Below are positions 7,125-15,489 of a DNA stretch of 64,000 bases, in pieces. How positions within the stretch are numbered: the first letter of the stretch is position 1; the number at the start of each line of letters is the position of its first letter. Source of the stretch: DASXMT01 sp963812965 (GTDB lineage: Bacteria > Actinomycetota > Acidimicrobiia > Acidimicrobiales > RAAP-2). The notes beneath the pieces are model-generated. The model was not told the origin of the DNA and ran no database searches. It saw nothing but the letters and a program-made list of their open reading frames with translations. The stretch covers positions 310,001 through 374,000 of the forward strand of contig CAWEXG010000002.1 in the NCBI GenBank assembly GCA_963812965.1, written 5' to 3'. The translations under genes were made by a program, and so were the position numbers.

Positions 7125-7638
7125 CCCCGGGGGCGCGACTCGGAGCCACCCTGGGAATCGGGCTGCCGAAGCGGATCACGTTCCCGTCCGGGTCGGAGAT
7201 CGACCCCTCTCTCTTGCCGTAATCCTCATTGCGGAGGGCATCGACCTCGATGCCCGCCTGTCGCCACTCGTCAGCCACCCTGTCGGCATCCTGGCAGTGG
7301 ATGTAGAGGACCCCTTGGCCCGCCACGTCGTCTCCTCGCGCCTGGGCCAAGTGAATGGTGAGGTCACGATCTCGGTGAGCGAAGGCATAGGTCTTATCGT
7401 GAAACGACACCTCAAAGCCGGCACGCTCGAACCAGGCGACCGAACGGGTCACATCAGCCACGTTGAAGATCGGCTCAAAGCGCCTGACCAACCAGGTGTT
7501 TGACATGAGCTGGAGTTGTCCGTCTCGCTGGCCGTTTAGCCCGACAAGACAGTCGTGGCAGATCGGCAGATCAGGGTGCGAGCGCAGCCTCACCCACCAA
7601 TCGACCGAATTCGAACAACACGCGCAGGTCACAGCCAT
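7117..7638 (-). CDS. VOC (glyoxalase/bleomycin-resistance) protein with N-terminal cysteine cluster
   Basis: A 173-aa protein. Residues 1-30 hold a Cys cluster (CACC at 5-8 and CHDC at 27-30) that could bind zinc. From about residue 50 comes a vicinal-oxygen-chelate fold: RRFEPIFNVADVTRSVAWFE, then FERAGFEVSFHDKTYAFAHR, ending ISDPDGNVIRFGSPI. VOC proteins act as metal-dependent lyases, dioxygenases or antibiotic-sequestering dimers; the specific activity cannot be told. It precedes the 2OG oxygenase with an 8-bp overlap, suggesting joint action on one small molecule. Confidence 0.75.
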   Translation of the reverse strand: MAVTCACCSNSVDWWVRLRSHPDLPICHDCLVGLNGQRDGQLQLMSNTWLVRRFEPIFNVADVTRSVAWFERAGFEVSFHDKTYAFAHRDRDLTIHLAQARGDDVAGQGVLYIHCQDADRVADEWRQAGIEVDALRNEDYGKREGSISDPDGNVIRFGSPIPRVAPSRAPGDA

Positions 7639-7687
7639 TTAGGTCCTTCTCCTTGCGTAGTAGACGATGCCCTCCCAGTCGGGTACC

Positions 7688-7746
7688 GGGTCAACTCCAC
7701 CCCGTCACGCTCGCTTCTTCGGGCGAGACCCTGGGTCAACTCCACC
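7688..7746 (+). repeat. Direct repeat before the MMPL gene
   Basis: GGGTCAACTCCACC occurs at 7688-7701 and 7733-7746, 45 bp apart start to start. A small hairpin (CTCGC/GCGAG) lies between them. The site could bind a regulator in tandem or be a chance duplication. Confidence 0.4.
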
Positions 7747-7797
7747 TCATGGAAGTGCTCGGTTGTCGGTTACCCTCTGACCATCGCTACGGTCACG

Positions 7798-10042
7798 TTG
7801 TCGCAATCTAGAGCGTCCAAAGAGCAGGCTCCGTCCCAGCCGGCCGAAGAGAGTGGGCTGGCCCGGATCGCCGGCTGGTGCCATGACCACCGTTGGTGGG
7901 TGCTAGTCCTCTGGCTGGTGGCACTGGTCGGCACCAACGTGGTGGCCCAGGCCGCCGGCAGCAACTTCTCCAACAACCTCACCGGCGGCGCCCAACCGGT
8001 CCAGCAGATCCTGAATCAAGCCTTCCCGGCCCAGAAGGGCAGCCCCGCCCAGGTGGTGATCACGACCACCGGACCGATCACCGCGGCGTCGGTCAAGGAC
8101 CGGACGGCCAAGATGGTGGCCGCCCTCACCCCGCTGGCCCACGTGTCGGAGGTGGTCAGCCCGTTCTCGCCGGCCGGTGCCCACCAGATCTCCGCGGACG
8201 GGCACATCGCCTACGTGCAGGTCGCAGTTCGACGAGACAGGCCGGCAACCTGCCCCAGGCCGCCATCAACAAGGTGATCACCACCGCCCAGTCGTTCGCC
8301 GCCCCCGGGTACCACGTGGCCCTGGGCGGCCAGGCCATCAGCCTGGTGGCCGGGGGCAAGCCCGGCTCCAGTGAGGGCATCGGGATCCTGGCCGCCATCA
8401 TCATCATGCTGCTGGCCTTCGGCTCGGTGGTGGCCATGGGCCTGCCCATCATCACCGCGCTGTTCGGCATCGCCATCGCCTTCGCCGTGCTCGACCTGCT
8501 GTCCCACGTGATCACCACCCCGACCTTCGCCCCTGAGATGATGGCCATGATCGGGCTGGGTGTGGGCATCGACTACGCCCTGTTCATCGTGACCCGCTAC
8601 CGGCAGGGCCTGGCCGAGGGCCGGACCCCGCGCCAGGCCACCGCGGTCTCGCTGGCCACCTCGGGCCGGTCGGTGGTGTTCGCCGGCACCACGGTGATCC
8701 TCTCGCTGCTCGGCCTGTTCATCCTGCAGCTGCCCTTCATGCGGGGCCTGGCCGTCGGGGCCATCGCCGCCGTGGTGCTGGTCATGCTGGCCGCCATCAC
8801 CCTGCTGCCGGCCATGCTGGGCTTCTCCGGCCTGGCCATCGACAAGCTCCACGTCCCCGGTCTGCTCCAGAACGCCGCCGAGCCCTCGCCGCGCGGCTTC
8901 TGGTACCGCTGGAGCCGGACCGTCCAGCGCCACCCGCTCGTGGCCGGTGGCGCCGCCCTGCTCTGCCTGCTGGTGCTGATCATCCCCTTCTTCTCCATGC
9001 GGCTGGCCTTCACCGACGCCGGAAACGATCCCACCGACGTTCCACCACCCGCCAGGCCTTCGACGCCCTGGCCACTGGGTTCGGTCCCGGCTTCAACGGC
9101 CCGCTGATCGTGGCCGCCTCGGTCCCCGACGGCCAGCGGGCCACCGTCGAGACCCTGCGGGCCAAGGTGGCCGCCACCCCGGGCGTGGCCTTCGCCACGC
9201 CGGTGCAGTTCTCGGCCTCGGGTCACGACGCGGTGATCATCGCCTACCCGACCACCTCCCCCCAGGCGGCCCAGACCGAGGCCCTCGTCCACACCCTGCG
9301 CAACGACGCCATCCCGGCGGCCACGGCCGGGACTGGTGTGGCCGCCTACGTGGGGGGTGAGACGGCCGGGTCGGTCGACGCCTCGGCCTACCTGTCGTCC
9401 CGACTGGTATGGGTCATCGCCGTGGTGCTGCTGCTGGCCTTCCTGCTGCTGATGGCCGTCTTCCGGTCGCTGGCCATCCCGGTGAAGGCGGTGGTGGTCA
9501 ACATGCTGTCGGTGGGCGCCGCCTACGGGGTCATCGTGGCCGTGTTCCAGTGGGGGTGGCTCGGCGGGCTGATCGGGATCGGGTCCACCGGCCCGATCGA
9601 CCCGTGGATCCCGCTCATGATGTTCACCATCCTGTTCGGGCTGTCCATGGACTACGAGGTTTTCCTGCTGTCCCGGATACGGGAGGAGTGGCGTCGCACC
9701 GGCGACAACTCGACGGCGGTGGCCGACGGGCTGGCCAAGACGGCCCGGGTCATCACCGCGGCGGCGGCCATCATGATCTGCGTGTTCGGGTCGTTCGTCA
9801 TCGGCGACCCGCTCCACGTGCTCAAGGTGTTCGGCCTGGGCCTGGCCGCGGCCATCTTCATCGACGCCACCCTGGTGCGGATGGTGCTGGTGCCGTCCAT
9901 CATGGAGCTCCTGGGCCGGGCCAACTGGTGGATGCCGGCGTGGCTGGACCGGATCGTCCCCAACCTCGGCGTGGAGGTCGACGTAGCCCTGCCCGACGAC
10001 GGTGTCCATCAGGTCACTGACCCGATTTCCGTCGATAGCTAA
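7798..10042 (+). CDS. MMPL/RND family membrane transporter, interrupted by at least two frameshifts
   Basis: Three consecutive frames together encode one MMPL protein of about 745 aa. The first covers the N-terminal helix (HDHRWWVLVLWLVALVGTNV) and the first extracellular domain, to about 8223. The second (about 8240-9036) carries the first 5-6 membrane helices, including IGLGVGIDYALFIVTRYRQG. The third (about 9040-10042) carries the second half, with MFTILFGLSMDYEVFLLSRI. The second junction needs one deleted base; the first junction looks like two inserted bases. MMPL proteins export lipids or drugs using the proton gradient, and the two GxxxDY/MDYE motifs carry the proton-relay Asp residues. 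The start is uncertain: TTG at 7798 is in frame and close to the family's usual N-terminus. No other decay is visible, so the indels may be sequence errors. Confidence 0.75.
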
Positions 10043-10249
10043 CAATGATCAGGTGACGAATCTTGAGGTGGTGGCTAGCTTTCGTCACGGATCTACCGTC
10101 GCAGAACAGTCTGCATTCGGGTCTCGAATGCCCGAGTGCAACTGGACGGTCACGGTGATCCAGCCGTAGTTGGGGTTTCATGACTTGGCGTTCGCGGGTG
10201 GGGTGACGGTTAATGTGGAGTAATCGTTTGATGCATAAACTGGTAGTGC

Positions 10250-10548
10250 TTGACAGTCAGACGAACGTGGTGGGTCAAGCTCAGGCGGGCAGAGAAGCAT
10301 CTGGCAGAATTCCAAGACGAATGGGTCCGGTTGCGTGATGCACAACAGCCTTACGATGTTACGACTGATGTCCAGTCCAATAAGAATGGCTCCTTCCTGA
10401 CCGTATGGGGGCACCTTCTCCCTTTCGCTGGTGACGATGATTTGGCCGCAGTTGTCGGTGACGTAGTGGCCAACATTCGAGATGCCCTCGACCACATAGA
10501 GACGGCGCTGACGGGCAGCGACGAGGCGCATTTCCCTATCCTCACTAG
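10250..10548 (+). pseudogene. 5' part of a conserved hypothetical gene split by the IS1380 element
   Basis: This is the N-terminal 99 codons from a TTG start: WWVKLRRAEKHLAEFQDEWV, a central stretch, then VVANIRDALDHIETALTGSD and EAHFPIL. Deleting the IS and one CTAG copy joins codon ACT-AG(10548) to T(12245) in frame with the 3' part. The restored protein is 265 aa with no internal stop. The family is one I recall only as an uncharacterised actinobacterial protein; no function is assigned. Confidence 0.75.
10545..10548 (+). repeat. Target-site duplication CTAG (left)
   Basis: CTAG lies directly outside the left inverted repeat and is matched by CTAG at 12241-12244. The restored target reads TCACTAGTGA, itself a perfect palindrome. 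Confidence 0.75.
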
Positions 10549-10567
10549 CCCCGCCTCTTCACGCCGC
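10549..10567 (+). repeat. Left terminal inverted repeat of the IS
   Basis: 19 bp, perfectly complementary to 12222-12240. Confidence 0.85.
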
Positions 10568-10668
10568 CATTTGAGCTGACCGGTCCGCGTCCGCGGAAAA
10601 GCCCTCCCAGTAGGGGAAACTGTTGTTCTCGAGGCAACAGCATCACCCAACAGAAGGGCACTTCCAAA

Positions 10669-12039
10669 GTGAACGGTAACAGCACTCGTCGCGTCGTTGT
10701 GGAACCCGGTGGAACCGGCGTGGTGGCCCACGTCGGACTGCACACTCTTGGGTCCTTTGCCGACCGGTTGGGACTCGGTGATGCGCTTTCGTCCCGGATC
10801 CCGTGGAGTGGATCGGGCTTCCCGGTCCACGACCGGGGCAAGGTGCTCGTTCAGACCGCCCTCATGCTGGCCGGTGGGGGCGAGAGCTGTCTCGACATCG
10901 AGCACCTGCGCATCGGAGGGGACCTGTTCGGCTCGGTACCGTCGGACACGACGGTCGCACGCACGTTCCACGAGATCGCCCCGTCCACCCGGTTGGGGAT
11001 CGCACGAGCGATGGCGGAGATGCGAGCTCAGGTGTGGTCCCGTTCGTCGGCGACGACGGGCACTGCTCCTGTCCTCTTGGACATCGACGCCTCCCTGGTC
11101 GAGATCCACTCCGAAGGCAAGGAGCAGGCGGCACCCACCTACAAGGGCGGGTTCGGGTTCCATCCGATCTTTTGTTTCGCCGACGCCACCGGTGAGACGC
11201 TCTCCGCGCTGCTGCGTCCGGGGAACGCCGGGTCCAACACCGTGGCCGATCACATCACCGTGCTCGACGACGCTGTCGCCCAGCTGCCCGAAGAGATCGC
11301 TCGTGGCCACCATGTCGGCGACGATCCCGAGTTGGTCAACCGTGACGTCATCATGCGGGCCGACTCGGCCGGGTGCACCGAGGACTTCTTGGCAGCATGC
11401 CGGGCCCGCAACGTGGGCTTCTACGTGTCTGCCCGGTCGAACGCCCAGGTCACCGCCGCCATCTTCGATGCCATCGGAGTCGAAGAGGTGTGGCTGGACG
11501 CCCTCGCTCAGAACGGTGAGTTGAAGGACGGCGCTCACGTAGCCGAGCTCACCTCGCTGATCGACGGGAAGAGGTTCCCCTCTCGAACCCGGTTGATCAT
11601 CCGACGTGAACCCCTTCACCCCGGTGCCCAGCGCAGCCTGTTCCCGAGCCTCGACTACCGCTACTGGGGGTTCTACACCGACCAGGACGGCGACCCGAGA
11701 GACCTGGATGCAACCATGCGGGCCCACGCCCACGTCGAGTCCCACATCCAGCGATTGAAGGAGTCGGGGCTCTGTCGGTTCCCCTTCGCCAGCTTCGAGG
11801 CCAACACCAACTGGCTGATGACCGTCACCCTGGCTGCCGACCTCGTGCGGTGGTTCCAGCTGTTGTGCCTCGACGGGAGCTGGAGCGACGCCCGACCCAA
11901 GGCACTTCGTTGGGGGATCTTCCACGCACCGGGACGTCTCGTGCACCGGGCACGCCAGCGCGTCGTGCGCATCATCGAAGGTTGGCCGACAACCCAGATG
12001 CTCCTCGATGCCTACCAACGCATCGACCTCATCACCTGA
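10669..12039 (+). CDS. IS1380 family transposase
   Basis: A 456-aa DDE transposase from a GTG start. Segments typical of the family are LTALMLAGG-like LVQTALMLAGGGESCLDIEH, the first catalytic Asp in VLLDIDASLVEIHSEGKEQA, the second around VIMRADSAGCTEDFL, and a C-terminal acidic residue in the MRAHAHVESHIQRLKESGLC stretch. The enzyme cuts and pastes its own IS by binding the 19-bp ends. The length is usual for the family and no frameshift is seen. It sits in the same direction as the interrupted host gene. Confidence 0.92.
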   Translation: MNGNSTRRVVVEPGGTGVVAHVGLHTLGSFADRLGLGDALSSRIPWSGSGFPVHDRGKVLVQTALMLAGGGESCLDIEHLRIGGDLFGSVPSDTTVARTFHEIAPSTRLGIARAMAEMRAQVWSRSSATTGTAPVLLDIDASLVEIHSEGKEQAAPTYKGGFGFHPIFCFADATGETLSALLRPGNAGSNTVADHITVLDDAVAQLPEEIARGHHVGDDPELVNRDVIMRADSAGCTEDFLAACRARNVGFYVSARSNAQVTAAIFDAIGVEEVWLDALAQNGELKDGAHVAELTSLIDGKRFPSRTRLIIRREPLHPGAQRSLFPSLDYRYWGFYTDQDGDPRDLDATMRAHAHVESHIQRLKESGLCRFPFASFEANTNWLMTVTLAADLVRWFQLLCLDGSWSDARPKALRWGIFHAPGRLVHRARQRVVRIIEGWPTTQMLLDAYQRIDLIT

Positions 12040-12221
12040 CCGACTCCAGAGAACCCGTGAGGCGGCACCAGCGTGACCACGCGCGTCCTCAAGCATGTCC
12101 CTGGTCACTTTCCGACCCCGACAAAGCGCACAACGATCGCCGTCGTCATCACCACGGAGCCACAATCACCGGTCCGACCGCTCAGCCCACTGGAATGACG
12201 ACATCAGGCCACCGCCGAATA

Positions 12222-12240
12222 GCGGCGTGAAGAGGCGGGG
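12222..12240 (-). repeat. Right terminal inverted repeat of the IS
   Basis: 19 bp, perfectly complementary to 10549-10567. Confidence 0.85.
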
Positions 12241-12743
12241 CTAGTGATATCTGGCAACCCGACCTCGATCCGAGTTCCGGGAGGGACCGAAACAAGCCGA
12301 GGCGCGATCGTTTCAAGAAGGACACCCGTGGGGTGCCAAGTGGAGCACTCACATTGATCAAGCGGCTTCAGCCGTACATGCGTTACCCGCAGTTCCCCGA
12401 AACTGATCCGCTCGCCGTCTTGCGTCGCCTCTCCAATGCAGACAAGCACCGAACTCTGCATGTCATGAGTGGCATGCTCTACCACCCGATGACTGTAGTC
12501 ACCGTGTCTGACTACGAGCCCTGGATCGTAGAAAGCGACAGGACAGGTATGGACGGCGCAGTAGTCGCCACCCTCCCCTGGTGGCCCACAGAAGTGGAGT
12601 TTCAGGTGGAGGCGAGCGGCGGAATCGAAGTAGTCCTCAAGGAGGCTGAACTTCAAGGCTATTGGGAAGTGCCTCTTTCCCTCACCAATCTCCTGACTCA
12701 GATCACAGAGGAGGTCGTTACTCCTCTGGACGTATTCCTGTAG
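12241..12743 (+). pseudogene. 3' part of the IS-interrupted conserved hypothetical gene
   Basis: It begins with the second CTAG copy (12241-12244). Reading from 12245 in the frame of the 5' part gives SDIWQPDLDPSSGRDRNKPR, then IKRLQPYMRYPQFP, LAVLRRLSNADKHRTLHVMS and a C-terminal beta-rich stretch to the stop at 12743. The motif LSNADKHR is the most conserved-looking part. An internal GTG at 12333 could start a truncated product, but its expression would be accidental. Confidence 0.75.
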
Positions 12744-12889
12744 GGGGGCGTCGTTCCAACATCGCCGGGCAAGATGTGGTCAGGGTTTTGATTCAAAAAC
12801 TCACCCTGCACCATTACTCACCTGATCTCGGGCTTTGTGATGCAGGGCCAGAAGGTGGAGCTCGAGCTCTAGCCCCCTAGGGTGGCGAA

Positions 12890-13870
12890 ATGACCCGACT
12901 CGGCTACCAGATCCCCAACTTCACCTATCCGGACACAGTTCCAGCCGACCTCTTCCCCACCGTCGTGCGCCAAACGCAGGAGGCGGAGGCGTCAGGCTTC
13001 GACACCGTCCTTGTGATGGATCACTTCTACCAGTTGCCCATGCTCGGACCACCCGAGAACGAGATGCTCGAGTGCTACACCCTCCTTTCGGCCCTGGCCC
13101 AGCACACGAAACGGGTTCGACTGTCGGCACTTGTTACCGGTAACACCTACCGGAACCCGGCCTTGCTGGTGAAGGAAGTCACCACGCTCGACCATGTCTC
13201 CGGTGGCCGTGGACAGCTCGCCATCGGTGCCGGTTGGTTCGAGCTCGAACACGACAGCCTCGGCTTCGAGTTCGGAACCTTCACGGACCGCTTCGAGCGG
13301 CTGGAGGAATCGCTGCAGATCATCAGGAGCATGCTGGCCGGCGACCGTCCGACCATCCAGGGCCGTTGGTACACCGTGGTCGACGCCGTCAACTCACCGG
13401 CACCACTGTCGAAGATCCCACTGATGGTCGGCGGTGGCGGAGAGAAGAAGACCCTACGCCTGGTGGCACAGTACGCCGACGAGTCGAACATCATCTGCCA
13501 ACCCAACGAAGTACGGCGCAAGCTCGATGCCCTGGCCAAGCACTGCGAGACGCTGGGGCGTGACCGGAGCGAGATTACGGTCAGCGTGCAAGCCAACGCC
13601 TGCGTGGCGCCGACCCATGAGCTGGCCGAAGCCGAAGCGGACGCCTTCTTCAAAGCCCGCGGCATCGACCTGTCCTCCATGAGCACCGAGGATGCCGCAG
13701 CCGTCCGGGGGATGGTCACCCTCGGTGACCCGGACGAGGTCGGTGAGATCTTCGCGGCACGCCTCATCGAGGGAGTCGACGGCTTTACCGTGAACGCGCC
13801 CGCCAACTGCCACATCGAGGGTCGAGTGGCGCTGCTCGGGGATGTGCTTTCTAGGGTGGTAGGCGTCTGA
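12890..13870 (+). CDS. LLM-class F420-dependent oxidoreductase
   Basis: A 326-aa luciferase-like TIM-barrel enzyme. The N-terminus (MTRLGYQIPNFTYPD), SALVTGNTYRNPALLVKEVT, TLDHVSGGRGQLAIGAGWFE and KIPLMVGGGGEKKTLRLVAQ are the standard strand/loop signatures of the LLM F420 group. These enzymes transfer hydride to or from cofactor F420 on varied small molecules; the substrate is not predictable. The length matches the family. It stands alone between the interrupted gene and convergent glutamate dehydrogenase. With the PPOX-type gene near 39.6 kb it suggests the cell makes F420. Confidence 0.9.
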   Translation: MTRLGYQIPNFTYPDTVPADLFPTVVRQTQEAEASGFDTVLVMDHFYQLPMLGPPENEMLECYTLLSALAQHTKRVRLSALVTGNTYRNPALLVKEVTTLDHVSGGRGQLAIGAGWFELEHDSLGFEFGTFTDRFERLEESLQIIRSMLAGDRPTIQGRWYTVVDAVNSPAPLSKIPLMVGGGGEKKTLRLVAQYADESNIICQPNEVRRKLDALAKHCETLGRDRSEITVSVQANACVAPTHELAEAEADAFFKARGIDLSSMSTEDAAAVRGMVTLGDPDEVGEIFAARLIEGVDGFTVNAPANCHIEGRVALLGDVLSRVVGV

Positions 13871-13917
13871 TCCTGGGCGCTTCTCCCTGTGGAACGCCGC
13901 CCACGATTGGATAATTG

Positions 13918-15183
13918 TCAAGCCAGACCGCGCAACCGGGTGGCCTCAGCCACTCGGTTGATCCCGACCATGTAGGCCGCCGTCCGGAGATCTATCCCGC
14001 GCTCGATGTGGCGTTCCCAGACCGACCGGAACGCCCGGTCCAAGAAGTTCAAGAGCTGCCCGTTGAACTGCTCCTCAGACCAGCGAAACTCAGAGAGGTT
14101 TGACGTCCACTCGAAGTAGCTCCCGGTGACCCCTCCGGCATTGGCCAAGATGTCGGGGACCACGGTCACACCACCTTCGCTGAGGATGGCATCGGCCTCG
14201 GGCGAGATCGGGTGATTGGCCGCCTCGATGATGAGGGGAGCTCGTATGTCCGAGGCATTCGTGGCATCGATGGCATTTTCCAAGGCTGCCGGAATGAGCA
14301 CGTCACAGTCGAGAGCGAGGAGCTCGGCATTGGTGACGAAGTCGCCTACTCCCACTTCCTTGAGTAGTACGCCAGGATGAGCCTGGGCTAGCAGAGCTGG
14401 GACGTCAATGCCATCGGCCACGTGGCGTCCGCCCGACACGTCGGAAATACCCACGAGAACAGCGCCTTGCTCCGTGGCGATCTCGGCCACGTTGCGTCCG
14501 ACGTTGCCGAATCCCTGAACGACCAGTCGCTGGCCGGCGATACTGCGATCCAATGCGGTGAGCGTCGCAGCGGTGACGGCCACGACGCCCCGCCCGGTCG
14601 CCTGGACCCGACCAGAGACGCCACCAAGATCGAGTGGTTTGCCCGTCACGACCGCAGGTGACCAGCCGGCGTGTGAGGAGTAGGCGTCCATAACCCACCC
14701 CATGACCCGGGCATCGGTGTTCACGTCGGGCGCCAATATGTCCAGGTTCGGGCCGATGACTCCGGAGATGGCATGAATGAAACTCCGGGTAGCTGCCTCG
14801 AGTTCCCGCGGCGAGAGCGTTGCCGGGTCGAGCGTCATGCCTCCCTTGGCACCGCCGAAGGGCAGGTCGAGCAGGGCTGACTTCCACGTCATCAAAGAGG
14901 CCAGGGCTCGTACTTCGTCAAGGTCGGTATCGGGATGGTAGCGCAGGCCCCCCTTGAACGGTCCTCGTGCGCCGTTGTGTTGGACCCGATAGCCACGGAA
15001 AGACAGGACCGAGCCGTCGTCAGCGTGGATGGGTACTTGCACATCGACTTGGCGGTAGGGCTCAGCCAGGAGAATTCGCACGTCGTCTTCGATGTCGAGC
15101 AGCGCGGCGGCGCGGTCGACGTACTGACTCACCGACGCATAGAACGAGGAAGGCATGTCACCGAGGTTATCGATATGGGGCAT
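13918..15183 (-). CDS. Glu/Leu/Phe/Val dehydrogenase (glutamate dehydrogenase type)
   Basis: A 421-aa protein of the usual length for NAD(P)-linked glutamate dehydrogenase. It catalyses reversible oxidative deamination of glutamate to 2-oxoglutarate and ammonia. The catalytic region is present: RGPFKGGLRYHPD and MTWKSALLDLPFGGAKGGMT carry the substrate and catalytic Lys residues. The dinucleotide fold follows (LVVQGFGNVGRNVAEIATEQ), then DILANAGGVTGSYFEW. Two ATG codons are possible (15183 and 15156); neither has a good ribosome binding site, and starting at 15156 would give MPSSFYASV. Leucine or valine dehydrogenase activity cannot be excluded from sequence alone. Confidence 0.9.
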   Translation of the reverse strand: MPHIDNLGDMPSSFYASVSQYVDRAAALLDIEDDVRILLAEPYRQVDVQVPIHADDGSVLSFRGYRVQHNGARGPFKGGLRYHPDTDLDEVRALASLMTWKSALLDLPFGGAKGGMTLDPATLSPRELEAATRSFIHAISGVIGPNLDILAPDVNTDARVMGWVMDAYSSHAGWSPAVVTGKPLDLGGVSGRVQATGRGVVAVTAATLTALDRSIAGQRLVVQGFGNVGRNVAEIATEQGAVLVGISDVSGGRHVADGIDVPALLAQAHPGVLLKEVGVGDFVTNAELLALDCDVLIPAALENAIDATNASDIRAPLIIEAANHPISPEADAILSEGGVTVVPDILANAGGVTGSYFEWTSNLSEFRWSEEQFNGQLLNFLDRAFRSVWERHIERGIDLRTAAYMVGINRVAEATRLRGLA

Positions 15184-15489
15184 CAGACTGGAGCGACCCC
15201 GGAGACGCAGCGGCGACTACCGATTGTGAGAACCTGGCGCAATCGATCGGTCCCGGAACGTTAAGCGGCCGGCGTCATAGCGTGACTTTGGTGCCGGAGA
15301 CCTGCACCAATGCGCGATCGACCACCTCGGCCAGTAACGTCTTGGAGCAACAACCCTCAGTATCGGGTCGGACTCGCCTGCGCCCTCAGGGCTTCGGGTC
15401 ATCACCGGGAGGCTGAACTTTGGCAGACCAATGCGGTGCCGGGCTCTCGACGGGTCTCGTAGGGTTCGCCCGGGAGGGTCTGCGCCACA

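Larger units (their letters stand above)
10549..12240 (+). mobile_element. Complete IS1380-family insertion sequence, 1692 bp
   Basis: The element is bounded by perfect 19-bp terminal inverted repeats, CCCCGCCTCTTCACGCCGC at 10549-10567 and its complement at 12222-12240. It is flanked by a 4-bp CTAG duplication and encodes one full-length transposase. Length, single-gene layout and TIR size fit the IS1380 family. Because both ends, the duplication and the transposase are intact and the host gene is otherwise undamaged, the insertion looks recent. Confidence 0.9.

Noticed and set aside
8597..10045. A 482-codon minus-strand frame over the MMPL gene
   Set aside because: The composition (GHHH/GRD/QDD runs) is typical of the antisense of a hydrophobic GC-rich gene; the plus frame has clear MMPL motifs.
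10351..12165. A 604-codon open frame on the minus strand over the IS
   Set aside because: It lies opposite the transposase and the split gene, with repetitive His/Arg/Gly-rich sequence and no domains; it is a GC-content shadow.
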